Assembly: GCA_024734495.1 (NCBI GenBank)
Contig: JALMQS010000085.1
Location: forward strand, 26,783,766-26,847,765
DNA from: Forficula auricularia
Taxonomy: Eukaryota > Arthropoda > Insecta > Dermaptera > Forficulidae
DNA: 64,000 nucleotides
Direction: 5' to 3'
Made by a program: the position numbers and the translations under genes. The notes under the pieces are model-generated. The model was not told the DNA's origin. It worked only from the letters and a program-made list of their open reading frames with translations, and made no database searches. This document shows, piece after piece, positions 53,240 through 63,008 of the stretch. Each line of letters starts with the position of its first letter. The first letter of the stretch is position 1.

Positions 53240-54150
53240 TTATTCAACATAGTTGCCTTCGAGGGCGATACAACGAGTATAGCGATTTTCCAACTTTTCG
53301 ATACTACTTTTATAGTACGATATCTCTTTCTTGTCAAAATAGGCCTGTTTTAGCCATGGGCGGATCCAGGGGGGGTGAGGGCGAGCGCTCTCCATAGAGG
53401 CCCGTGCCTGGCAAAAAAAACCATTTATTTTTTCAAAAAATTTTAAAATTGAAAATAAAGTTCTATATATATGTGTGTGTGAGTGGGGGCGGCTCTGACC
53501 CCCCCCCCCCGCTTGGACAATTCGATCGCGGCACACTTCCGAGATAAAAAGTAGATCTTACATCGGGAACCTTATATACATTCGCCCCCCCATAAAAAAT
53601 TCCTGGATCCGCCCTTGGTTTTAGCGATTACTTACTTCATCATTGGACTTCTTTTGGATTCTGGTGTGTAATAGTGAAGCCATGTCTCATCCATTGTCAC
53701 ATATCGACGATAGAATTTCATTTTATTGCGGTTTAACAGCGCCAAACACTCCTCTGAAGCATCGATTCGTTGTTGTTTTTGGTCGACTGTGAGCTCACGC
53801 GGCACCCACTTTGCACACAGCTTTCGCATACCCAAATGTTCGTGTAAAATGGTAAAAACACTACCATCTGATATATTTACAATGTCAGCTAGCTCGTGCA
53901 CCTTCAATTTGCGATCGTTCATAACCAATTTGTGGATTTTTTTATGTTTTTTGGAATAACAGCCTCCTTTGGGCGTCCACTGCGGTCTGCATCATTTGTG
54001 CTGGTACGATCACGTTTAAATTCAGCAATCCACTTCTCTACCATTTGTCTCAATGGAGCAGAGTTCGGATAATGTTTATCAAGCCATTGTTTGTCTTCCA
54101 CTGGATTTTTTTTCATCAAAAAGCAATGCTTTATTAAAACTAGAAATTCA
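53240..54150 (-). pseudogene. mariner transposase pseudogene, internally deleted
   Basis: Minus strand: KNPVEDKQWLDKHYPNSAPL, MVEKWIAEFKRDRTSTNDAD, then MVMNDRKLKVHELADIVNIS, LHEHLGMRKLCAKWVPRELT, YVTMDETWLHYYTPESKRS (first catalytic Asp). It then jumps directly to the C-terminus SYYKSSIEKLENRYTRC with ALEGNYVE. The part with the second and third Asp is deleted. The jump zone contains the hAT MITE 53355-53617. The N-terminal start is degraded. Confidence 0.9.
53355..53617 (-). mobile_element. hAT-type MITE, CAAGGGCGGATCC family, copy 3
   Basis: Ends CATGGGCGGATCCAGG and CTGGATCCGCCCTTG with perfect duplication GTTTTAGC (53347-53354 and 53618-53625). Inserted in the mariner. Confidence 0.9.
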
Positions 54151-54405
54151 CTTTTTCTCGATTTTTTTTTTCAATAACAAAAGTTGCTTCACACAAAATG
54201 CTATAACTCACGAATCAATAGTCAGATTGCTGTCAAATTTATACACTTATCATTTGAAGGTTAGTATTAAATAAAAATCATATGGAAAAAATTCTAGTAA
54301 CGCCATCTATGTGTCATTCTACGGACTTATTGAATGACCTAATATCAGAGAACCGGAATTTCTACTACTTTTTTTCCAGAATAATTTGGACGAAGTAATG
54401 ATTTT

Positions 54406-55604
54406 TCATTTCTGAACGGGGCTCTCACTAGATGTAGAGTCATTATTCATTGATGATGATAGCCAAAAGACTTCTTTGAAATGGGTATAACGCAAATGTT
54501 TTTTGAGACTTTCTTTTTGTGTGAAACTCATAGAACATTTAGGACACTTAAAAGGTTTCTCGCCTGTATGTGTCCTTAAATGCACTATGAGATTACCCTT
54601 TTGTGAGAAGCTTTTTGTGCAGACTTCACAACTGAATGGCTTCTCCCCTGTATGGGTCAGTAAATGTTGTGTGAGACTGATCTTATATGTAAAATTCATT
54701 GGACAGTAGGTACATTCAAAAGGCTTTTCTCCTGTATGTATCCTTTTATGCTGTGTGAGACTACTTTTTTGTGAGAAAAGTTTCGAGCAGTACTCACAAC
54801 TAAAAGACTTCTCGCCTGAATGGGTCAGCAAATGTCTATGGAGAGTAGATCTTATTGAAAATCTCATTGAACATTCGTTACACTTGTAAGGTTGTTCTCC
54901 TGTATGTATTCTTAAATGTTGTTTAAGACTACTCTTTTGTGAGAAGCGTTTCGCGCAGACTTCACAACCGAATGGCTTCTCCCCTGTATGGGTCAGTAAA
55001 TGTTGTGTGAGACTGATTTTAGATATAAAATTCATTGGACAGTGGGTACATGTAAAAGGCTTTTCTCCTGTATGTATCCTTCTATGCTGTGTGAGACTAC
55101 TTTTTTGTGAGAAAAGTTTCGAGCAGTACTCACAACTAAAAGACTTCCCTGAATGGCTCAGCATATGTCTATAGAGAGTAGATCGTATTGCAAATTTCAG
55201 TGAACATTCCTCACACTTGTAAGGTTTTTCTCCTGTATGTATTGTTAAATGTTGTTCAAGACTACTCTTTTGTGCGAAGCTTTTTGTGCAGCGATCACAG
55301 CTGAAGGGTTTTAAGCCAGAATGGTTCAACAAATGTTGTGAGAGATTTTGTTTTTGTGCGAATCTCATCGGACACTGAGTACATTCATAGGGTTTCTCTC
55401 CTGTATGTGTTCTTACATGCTTATTGAGATTAGTCTTTTGTGAGAAGCCTTTTGAGCAGAATCCACATCTAAAACGCCTCTCTTCGGAATGTAAAAGCAT
55501 ATGTCTATCAAGAATTAATTTTGAACTGAATCTCATAGGACACTCATTACAAACAAAGTTGTTCTGACTTAAAAACAAGTTGTTTATTGTTGATTGACTA
55601 ATAT
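54406..55604 (-). CDS. zinc-finger gene exon 3, thirteen C2H2 fingers
   Basis: Acceptor CTTTTTTTCAG precedes ATATTAGTCAATC. After DISQSTINNLFLSQNN come thirteen fingers and a short Ser-rich tail (SSMNNDSTSSESPVQK). Stop at 54406-54408. Confidence 0.95.
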
Positions 55605-58600
55605 CTGAAAAAAGAAAGGATGACATAAATTAAAAACTTTTAGTATTTAGTAATATAAAAAATAGATAGGTGAAGATTGCTATATATACCGGGTGAGTTT
55701 TTTATCTTGAGACAGTCTTATAACTCAAAAACAGTGCATTATTTGGAAAAAAGTTTCAAATAAAAGTTTATTTATATCGAGGGGGAAACTAAACTACGCT
55801 ATTGTTTGTCAACATAGACAAAGCTTTCAAGAGTATTTCGTTGTCAAGTTCTGTTTTTTAAATGGAATCCTATATTTTTCTATACGTCTACTTAATCTAC
55901 AAAAAAAACTGAACAACTTTCATAAGAACTATTTTTATTCGACATCAAATAAACAAAATACATGAATCAATTAGATCTCAAAAAAATCTTAATAATTATT
56001 TTTAACAATTATTTAACTTAATTATCAAATAATAATGATTAAATATTAATTATTAAATAAATAATCATTAAATCGAAAAGTCACAACAATGAAAATATGT
56101 GTTTATAATGATATTAAAACTTCGTTATACTCAGATTTAAGAGATTATTTTTTACTTAATAGAACTAGTTAAAATTCTTGAATTTAAAAAATTGTATTTC
56201 TCGAGTCAATCCAGTAGATAGTTATATTGTATTACCATAATAAAAATGGAGCATTTTTTTGTTGAAGACAGAATTAAAATTCTGCCTTTGAAATGAATGC
56301 CGAGCGTTTTCCTGATAGGAATACACCCTCACAAGCTTCATTTTATTGTGTTGTAAATCTGTTTAAAAAAATAAATAAACACAGGAAATGTAAAGGAACA
56401 GGCCAAAATAATGAACAGAACAGTGTCGAAAAATTATTAAATTATAAATTATTATTAAATTATTTATTTAATAATTAATTATTTAATCATTATTATTTGA
56501 TAATTAAGTTGAATAATTGTTAAAAATAATTATTAAGATTTTTTTTTGAATTTTTTTGAATGATTCATGTATTTTGTTTATTTGATGTCGTATAAAAAAT
56601 AGTTCTTATGAAAGTTGTTCAGTTTTTTTTGTAGATTAAGTAGACGTATAGTAAAATATAGGATTCCATTTAAAAAACAGAACTTGACATTGAAATACCC
56701 TTGAAAGTTTGTTCTACGTCGACAAACAACAGCGTAGTTTAGTTTCCCCCTCGATATAAACAAACTTTTATTTGAAACTTTTTTCCATATAATGCACTGT
56801 TTTTGAGTTATAAGACTTTCTAAAGATAAGAAACTCACCCGGTATATATATAAACCTATACTGTAAGGAGAATATAAAAATTAAATTTACCTTTATTTAA
56901 AACATTAATATTCAAATGATGTTTCAATAGTGAGGAAATTTTTATATAAATACATTTCCTTTGATGTTTTTCTAAGAATACTTCACTAATAAAGGCTGTT
57001 TGACAACAAAAGCACATGTAAAGTGGACCTGAAATGAAAAAGAGACGATGAATGACAAAGTTAAATAAAGTTTATTTTCCAAATTGAATATAAGAGATTT
57101 CAAGTTGCCTATAGTAATAGATTTAAACTTTCTTAGAAAATCATTAGATCCGATGGAATGGATTATCTACTCTTATTAAACGAGCAAAAATTGTATATAT
57201 ATATTTATATTGTATCTTAGTTCTATTTTGAAAACGGCTCTAACGATTTTGATGAAATTCACGGCTTAGGGGGTTTTTGGGGTGACAATTCGATCTGTCG
57301 AGGTCTCATCTTCGACAAAATTGTTTTTGATGGGTTTTTTCATAGTCAAATTAATTATTCTCAGGTAGAAAAATGGCAATCTTGGGCTTTTAAAAAGGTT
57401 TCTCTTTTAGTTTTGTACTAAGACAGACAATAGGTTGGGTTAATTCATTGTTCTCAAATGCCTTGAAGAAGTATCGTGATTGTGGTTTTTAACATATTTT
57501 GTTCTACCTAAACGTTATAATTATTAATAAACGTTTTATAATTGTTTTTATAAAGAATCTTATTTAATAGAATAAAAAAATAATCAAGAATTTATTTAAA
57601 AATATCTTTCGCATAAGCAGGTCTCAATTTTCTGAAAAAATAACACATTTTGATAGGTTTTATTTATTAACAATCGGATGAATAAATAAAAATGAATCAT
57701 GTGGTTGAATCAAAACAAAATAATTGGCTGTTCAAATAAGCAATAATTAAACCCATGGGAAGCTCGGTCTTCCAGGTATATATACTTATATATACACATG
57801 AACTGTGGGCCACTAGAAGGCTAGAAATGCAAAAACTGGGGGGGGGGGGCAAGTTGCGGGGGTTCGGGGCCTGGGGTCCAGACCTCGCCCCCATCGCCCC
57901 CCTGGATCCGCGCATGCTGGGGTCTGGAGTGGGGCGAGATGCGGGGTTTTTAAATCAAAAATAATATTAATATATAGCTTTTAATTGAAGGAAAAAGTTA
58001 CCGAGCATCGCTCGGTGCCTCCAGGGACTTTTTAATTATATGTGAGAAGGGTTGTTTTTCACCCCCTCGGGAATCAAACCCGAGTGCCAGTAACAGCAAT
58101 CCGGGCTATTTGGCTACCCTGTGAGGTGCAAACCCATCTGGCATTGGTAAATGCGTTAAATATTTTACTGAAAGATTGTAATCTTCATTTGTAAAATTTC
58201 GCGATCTAGTGATTTTAAATTTAAACACATAGCCATGCCATATAATTTAAATAAAGGTCGTTGAATGTTTCGAATTTTGAAGGGCAATGGAATGACTTTT
58301 ACAAATTGAATATGAGAGATTTCCAAGTTGCTCTTTTCAAAATTCGAAACACTCAACCATGTTTAATTAAACTAGTACTTGAAGCCACTGAGCGATGCTT
58401 CGGCAACTTTTTGCTTCAGTTAAAAGTTATAGATATATTAATATTATTTTTAATTTAAAATTCTGATAAAAACCACCCCTTCACTGCACTGCACCCCACC
58501 CTTACTACGCCCCCTGGACAACCACCCCCGCTACGGAGCCTTCGAAACTATAATCTCAAACAAATAAATAATATCTACTCTTATTAAACGAGCAAAAATT

Positions 58601-60562
58601 GTTTGTTTGTTTGTTTACATTTTTTTCAATTATCTTTTATTTATTAATTGGTTTTTTAATTTTAAAACCCACAAAAAGATCATTTCAGATATTATTATAT
58701 ATTAAAAGTAAGCAATTTAATTGATTGAGAGAGTGAATTGGGAGGAATAATGGAATTGGAATAATTATCGGAAAAGAGTTTTTTTTCTTTAATTAGTTTT
58801 TTCCTCTTATTAAAATCAAGGACTAAAAAGATGATCAAGGACACTCGATGGTGGAGAAGTAATCTCCGGAGTCGAAGCTAAAATACAATATATACATTAA
58901 TTCATGTAAAATAATTGGTTTAAATGATTAGTAGTTCGAGTATTAAATTCCAAAAAAGAGTTAATAAGAAATATGATTATATATTAGAATTTGCCAATTT
59001 AATTGATTAATACCTATATATACATAATCTGTGGGCCACTAGAAAATTAGAAATTCAAAAACTGGGGGTGGGTGGTGCAGGAGGTGGGGTGGCGGGTTCG
59101 GGGTCCAGGGGCATAGCGGGGGTGGTATGGGGGTGGAGTCCAGGGGATGGGGTGGCGTGCAATGACGGGGTGGTTTTTATCAGAATTTTAAATTAAAAAT
59201 AATATTAATATATAACTTTTAACTGAAGCAAAAGTTGCCAAGCATCGCTCGGTGGCTCCAGGTAGGTACTAATACATATATATATATAAAAGTTTAGGGA
59301 AAGCGGTGTTGGTTTATAGTGAAACATATTAAACAAAGGAATTATTATTTAACGGGTTATAGTGGTGTTTCACAAAGAGGAAATAAAATTAAAAAAAATT
59401 AAAAAATCTTTTAAATTATTTTGGAGATTTTTTATTTATCTTCTATACATATTTCGGGCTATGAACCTTCATCAGGAGGTTAAACAGAACACTCAGTGTT
59501 CTGTTTAACCTCCTGATGAAGGGTTCATAGCCCGAAATATGTATAGAGATAAATAAAAAATCTCCAAAATAATTTAAAAGATTTTTAATTTTTTTAATTT
59601 TATTTCCTCTTTGTGAAACACCACTATAACCCGTTAAATAATAATTCCTTTGTCATATATATATATTTAGTTAGATGAACGCAAAAGTTAAAACTTTTTA
59701 TCCGGTCCCTGTCCTATCTTGGTGAAATTGGGACCAGACTTGTTTTGATACTGAACCAAGAGTTGAAAAAAATATACAGGACCCAGCCGGGTATGATCCA
59801 ACATCTTCTGCGTTAAGCCCGCAAATGCCTTTTCCATTTAAGCGATGGATGCCCTGACCAGATCCTATAATCAAATTTTATATATATTCGACTCTTTAGC
59901 TCAGGCGGGCTTTCTCCTATTTTCCTAATAGTATGGTTTTTATAAATTTACAAAGCCCATCTGTCTAATTCTTTGCTCCATCGCTTAAATGGAAAAGGAT
60001 TCTGCGGGCTTAACGCAGAAGATGTCGGATCATACCCGGCTGGGTCCTGTATCTTTTTTTCAACTCTTGCTTCAGTATCAAAACGAGCCTGGTCCCAATT
60101 GCACCAAAATAGGGTTGTGACCTGATAAGTCTTAACTTTCGCGTTCATCTAACGTTAACATATAAACATTCCAAATAAAATTTATTATTGGATATCTGAA
60201 CAAAATTCATCTGTTTCGATTCCCCAAAGAATTAGACAGATCGGCTTTGTAGTAAATTAATATATATATATATATATATGTGTATGTTTATTTGCATCAA
60301 GCAGAGGACAACCTCTTTGTTTCTCTTTACAAATTAGATGAATTTCTTGTTGCTTTAATTAATTTAATTTTTTTTCTTTTAATATAACTTTTCTCATAAG
60401 AAAATATTTCCAACAATGATAAATGTCAATTAATTTCGTTTAATATGAATCTAATTATTTCGTAATTATCAATGTACTTTTAATATATTATTGTCAACAA
60501 TTGATTAAATACTAACCTTTATATATTGGATAATTGTTGGGATTATGTTGAATATTATCCAT
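54406..60562 (-). CDS. multi-C2H2 zinc-finger protein, three coding exons, 460 aa
   Basis: Joined exons (minus): 60562-60517, 57028-56891, 55604-54406; both introns are GT-AG and phase 1, total 1383 nt. The start MDNIQHNPNNYPIYKGPLYM is followed by a C2HC finger (residues about 20-41: CFCC, then H-x4-C). The last exon encodes thirteen consecutive C2H2 fingers with TGEKP-type linkers. A probable nuclear DNA-binding protein; target unknown. Two blocks of four fingers are near copies of each other (fingers 5-8 and 9-12). One linker is short (HSGKSFSC instead of HSGEKSFSC). No SCAN, KRAB or ZAD domain was seen; the single C2HC finger is too small to be a ZAD. The ortholog is not named. The last exon could look like an intronless gene with a false start at 55626, but that ATG lies in the intron, upstream of the acceptor. 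Confidence 0.9.
55689..56842. mobile_element. FB1 foldback transposon, copy 3, filling a zinc-finger intron
   Basis: TIRs CCGGGTGAGTTTTT and the inverse with TA on both sides. Plus-strand interior near 56248-56370 gives MEHFFVEDRIKI, then MNAERFPDRNTPSQASFYCV and VNLFKK, the clearest DUF4817-like N-terminus among the copies, with a deletion between the two parts. Confidence 0.85.
56891..57028 (-). CDS. zinc-finger gene exon 2, C2HC finger (aa 16-61)
   Basis: Acceptor TTTTTCATTTCAG precedes GTCCACTTTACATG. Encodes PLYMCFCCQTAFISEVFLEK and HQRKC; donor AATAAAG|GTAAAT. Phase 1 on both sides. Confidence 0.85.
57700..58030 (-). repeat. RG1-related G-rich fragment
   Basis: CTGTGGGCCACTAGAAGGCT and AGAAATGCAAAAACT followed by a G run, the inverse of the module in RG1; then TGGGGTCCAGACC and a CCCCCTGGATCCGCGC edge resembling the hAT MITE end. 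Confidence 0.5.
58045..58135 (-). repeat. tRNA-derived SINE
   Basis: Minus strand: CACAGGGTAGCCAAATAGCC and ACTCGGGTTTGATTCCCGAG resemble A and B boxes; the flanks are repeat sequence. Not a functional tRNA: the arms do not close. Confidence 0.5.
58258..58362. repeat. inverted repeat in zinc-finger intron 1
   Basis: TTGAATGTTTCGAATTTTGAA and the inverse near 58335-58360 (TTCAAAATTCGAAACACTC), about 30-bp arms. Confidence 0.55.
58375..59270. repeat. inverted pair of GC-headed repeats
   Basis: GAGCGATGCTTCGGCAAC, TTTTTGCTTCAGTTAAAAG and GATAAAAACCACCCC at 58389-58490 are mirrored at 59160-59262 (GGGGTGGTTTTTATCAG, GCCAAGCATCGCTCGG). The C-rich and G-rich tracts next to them resemble RG1. The middle (58560-59030) shows nothing more. 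Confidence 0.6.
59333..59652. mobile_element. near-perfect 320-bp palindrome (FB2 family)
   Basis: Arms of about 159 bp meet at CAGAACACTCAGTGTTCTG with almost no loop. By eye only two single-base length differences separate the arms. Contains ATATTTCGGGCTATGAACC and CATCAGGAGGTTAAAC, the FB2 signature, and GTGGTGTTTCACAAAGAGG. Confidence 0.9.
59671..60152. mobile_element. foldback element, ~190-bp arms
   Basis: TTAGATGAACGCAAAAGTTA and the inverse ending GCGTTCATCTAA. Arms include GGACCCAGCCGGGTATGATC and CTTAAATGG...AAAGG-type segments. The right part (CAAAGCCCATCTGTCTAATT) is repeated inverted at 60220-60255. Confidence 0.8.
60275..60330 (+). repeat. PLE-array block, solo copy
   Basis: TATGTTTATTTGCATCAAGC and AGAGGACAACCTCTTTG, as in the 36.1-37.6 kb array; the AGAGG/CCTCT pair makes a small hairpin. 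Confidence 0.6.
60517..60562 (-). CDS. zinc-finger gene exon 1 (aa 1-15)
   Basis: Encodes MDNIQHNPNNYPIYK plus one base; donor AAAG|GTTAGT. Only 46 nt coding. Supported by exact phase fit with exon 2. Confidence 0.75.
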
Positions 60563-60659
60563 TATGAAAATGTTTTGTGAGAAATCTTCAAAATTCACTT
60601 TTATAAAACTTGTCAAATTAAGATGACACTATTTTTATTTATTTATTTAATTTTTTTTT

Positions 60660-61095
60660 TAAGAAAGAAAAGAAGATATAAAATTTAGAAAGAGATATCA
60701 GCCGGCAGATGGCGTGAGAGGCGTTAGAGGGAGGATTCAAAAATCAAATCTCGGAAATTGTAGATTCTTTTTGCAAATTTTAAAATAATAAGTATTTTTA
60801 TAATGAATGATTGATGTAAATATTTCTGTGGAAAAATTAGTGAAATCTAGAATGCTACCAAGTTAAATTTGCCAAGAAATAGAAGTTTCTATTTAAATGC
60901 ATTCTTTCCATTTTGAAGCACGATCTAGATTTTTGAATTCAATATTTTTAATTTAAATTATTTTACTCTAATGGCATGATGCGAAATAGTCATGTTGTTA
61001 ACCTTTTTAAATACAATGACCAAATATATATATTCACACAGATACCTTCGATTCCTACCCATCAATCTCTAAATCTCTTCTTATCTTCACGATAC
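60660..61095. other. upstream flank of the zinc-finger gene
   Basis: AT-rich, no ORF. Expected to contain the promoter and 5' UTR of the zinc-finger gene, but no TATA or initiator could be placed with confidence. Confidence 0.4.
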
Positions 61096-61097
61096 AA

Positions 61098-61150
61098 GGG
61101 TCCACCGCAGAGAGTATAGGGTCCACCGCAGAGAGTATAGGGTCCACCGT
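61098..61150 (+). repeat. 21-bp minisatellite
   Basis: GGGTCCACCGCAGAGAGTATA repeats two and a half times, the last unit diverging at CCACCGTGG. Confidence 0.8.
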
Positions 61151-61619
61151 GGACTACAGAGGTTGTACCTTCTTGGTACAACTTCTTCTTTATCATTATC
61201 ATTATATAAAAAAAAAAAATACAGGGTGTTTCAAAAATACTTTTACAAATTTCGGTCATTGGTTCCTTGCGCCGATCCTAACGAGAAAACAAAGGATTAT
61301 GAGACATTTTATGTTCCTTCAGAGGCAGCTGCCCCCCCCCCTCTATGCAAATTAATTTTTAAATACTTAAATTGAAAAAATTGGCCACAGGCGGGTTTCG
61401 AAAAAGTCAGCGGCATTTTCAAAATAGAAATTATTTCGTAATTCAATTGAAGATGCATAGGATTAGGAATGTAGATATTTCTTTTAAAAAACAAAAAATG
61501 ACAACAAAATTTAATCAGTTTCATCAATTTGTTTCGACTTAATAAGAAACTTAGATTTTATTATTTTAATGTATGTGTCTATTTAATAAATTAAAATTCG
61601 TTATCATATTAGAATAGAG

Positions 61620-62048
61620 CAGTGTTTATCAACCTGTGGGTCGCGAGGCCTCTATAAGGGGTCGCGAAGCCTCAGTAATAAATCAATACTGTTTTACAGT
61701 TTTTATGTGTTTTTTACTAATATATGGCAAAAAAATGGAAAATTGTAGACAAAGTCACGAGCCGCCGGGCCTCTTAGGCCGGTGGGCCTAGCAGGCCCGG
61801 CTCGTGACTTTGTGTAGGTTTATAATACATTTTTCAATAATTATATTTTTTTTTCATCAATTTATAAAATAAATAATAAATCAATACATTTTTACTGTTT
61901 TTAATGTGTTTAATACTATAAAAAAAATCAAATGAAAAATTGTACACAAAGTCCCGAGCCGGCCCTCTCAAACAGAAGAGGGTAGGCGGTCGCAAATTTT
62001 TTTTTCATACTAAGGGGGTCGCGTGATGAAAAAGGTTGAAAAACACTG
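61620..62048. mobile_element. hAT-type MITE, CAGTGTTTNTCAACC ends
   Basis: CAGTGTTTATCAACCTGTGG and GGTTGAAAAACACTG. These termini are classical for hAT elements. The flanking 8-mers agree only partly. A GC-rich hairpin is nested at 61752-61816. Confidence 0.8.
61752..61816. repeat. GC-rich hairpin inside hAT MITE
   Basis: ACAAAGTCACGAGCCG and CGGCTCGTGACTTTGT (16 bp), with GGGCCT / AGGCCC continuing the stem. Confidence 0.8.
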
Positions 62049-62079
62049 AAATGGAAGAAGACCAATAATAATAGAAATA

Positions 62080-62826
62080 ACTAGCTGCAAGGCCCGCCTT
62101 CGGCGTCCCTCTTGCTAGCCCACTGAACCCTGAACCCCATCCTCACCCCCGAAACCCACCCACCCCCTCCCCCACACTCCATACCCATTCCACCCCGCGC
62201 AACCCATCCCCACTCCATTCCACCCCCAGCACCCAGTTTTTGCATTTCTAGCCTTCTAGTGACCCACAGATTATGTATACAAAATTAGTTGAGTTTGGTC
62301 CAAGAGAAAGAATTTTCATTTTTGACCCCCCCCCCATTTTGAGTGGTTAGTTTTTGCATTTCTAGCTCTCTAGAGGCCCAGAGATTATGTATAGTATACA
62401 AAATTTGGTTGAGTTTGCTCCAAGGGCAATAATTTATATTTTTTCACCCTCCCACCTTTTTGGGGATATTTTTTTAAACAAAAGTTGTCAGAAATCACAT
62501 CCCCTACAACTTTGATTTTCATAAAATTTGCCGTAGGGTTAATAGTTTAGGAGTTATTTGATAATTTTCATTAGTGCGACCCCCAAACCCCTTCTGGGGT
62601 CAAATATCAAAACGTAAGTTAGAAGACATCTGATGTAAATATGAAATTCCGTAATAATCCCTTCAGCCGTTTTTACGTGAATCATGAGCAACTTTTCGGA
62701 AACTACTGAAACAGACAGGAATTTTGTTGAGGGTGTTTTCGTTCATAACTTTGCTTGAAACGCGTGCAACCAAAATTTGGCGTGATTTGGAGCAATGTAC
62801 AGACAAAACCTTAATTTTATATATAA
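62080..62826 (+). repeat. RG1 dispersed repeat, copy H
   Basis: ACTAGCTGCAAGGCCCGCC head, C-rich tract, two GCATTTCTAG modules, AACAAAAGTTGTCAG block and the ACAGACAAAACCTTAATTTT tail. Confidence 0.8.
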
Positions 62827-62914
62827 AGATTTGAACCACGAAGTATAATAAATTTAATAATTTTTAACTGCTAATTCTGCAGATAGATAAATGATTTTTT
62901 TATTATTTTTGAAA

Positions 62915-63008
62915 AGGAAAAATGAAATTGAACGCCCGGCGGGCTTCGAACCCGCGTCTTTCCCTCTATAACCGAGGCTGCGCTAAGCACTGCGCTACAG
63001 GTGGTCAG
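62915..63008 (-). repeat. tRNA-derived SINE
   Basis: Minus strand: CCTGTAGCGCAGTGCTTAG and GCGGGTTCGAAGCCCGC (B box in a perfect T-arm), then TTCATTTTTCCTTTTC. It shares this tail with 41660-41805. The acceptor stem does not close, so it is a SINE rather than a tRNA gene. Confidence 0.6.

Larger units (their letters stand above)
53175..54340 (-). mobile_element. mariner with AGGTCATTCAATAAG ends
   Basis: TIRs AGGTCATTCAATAAGTCCGT (53175) and the inverse ending at 54340. It contains a deleted transposase and a nested hAT MITE. It ends 65 bp from the stop codon of the zinc-finger gene. Confidence 0.9.

Noticed and set aside
54503..54709. Plus-strand ORF opposite the zinc-finger exon
   Set aside because: Antisense shadow of repeated finger codons.
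55626..55626. Intronless zinc-finger gene starting at ATG 55626
   Set aside because: This ATG lies upstream of a good acceptor at 55605, and two upstream exons join in exact phase and add a C2HC finger.
62925..63005. Functional tRNA gene
   Set aside because: The T-arm is perfect but the acceptor stem does not pair; treated as a SINE.
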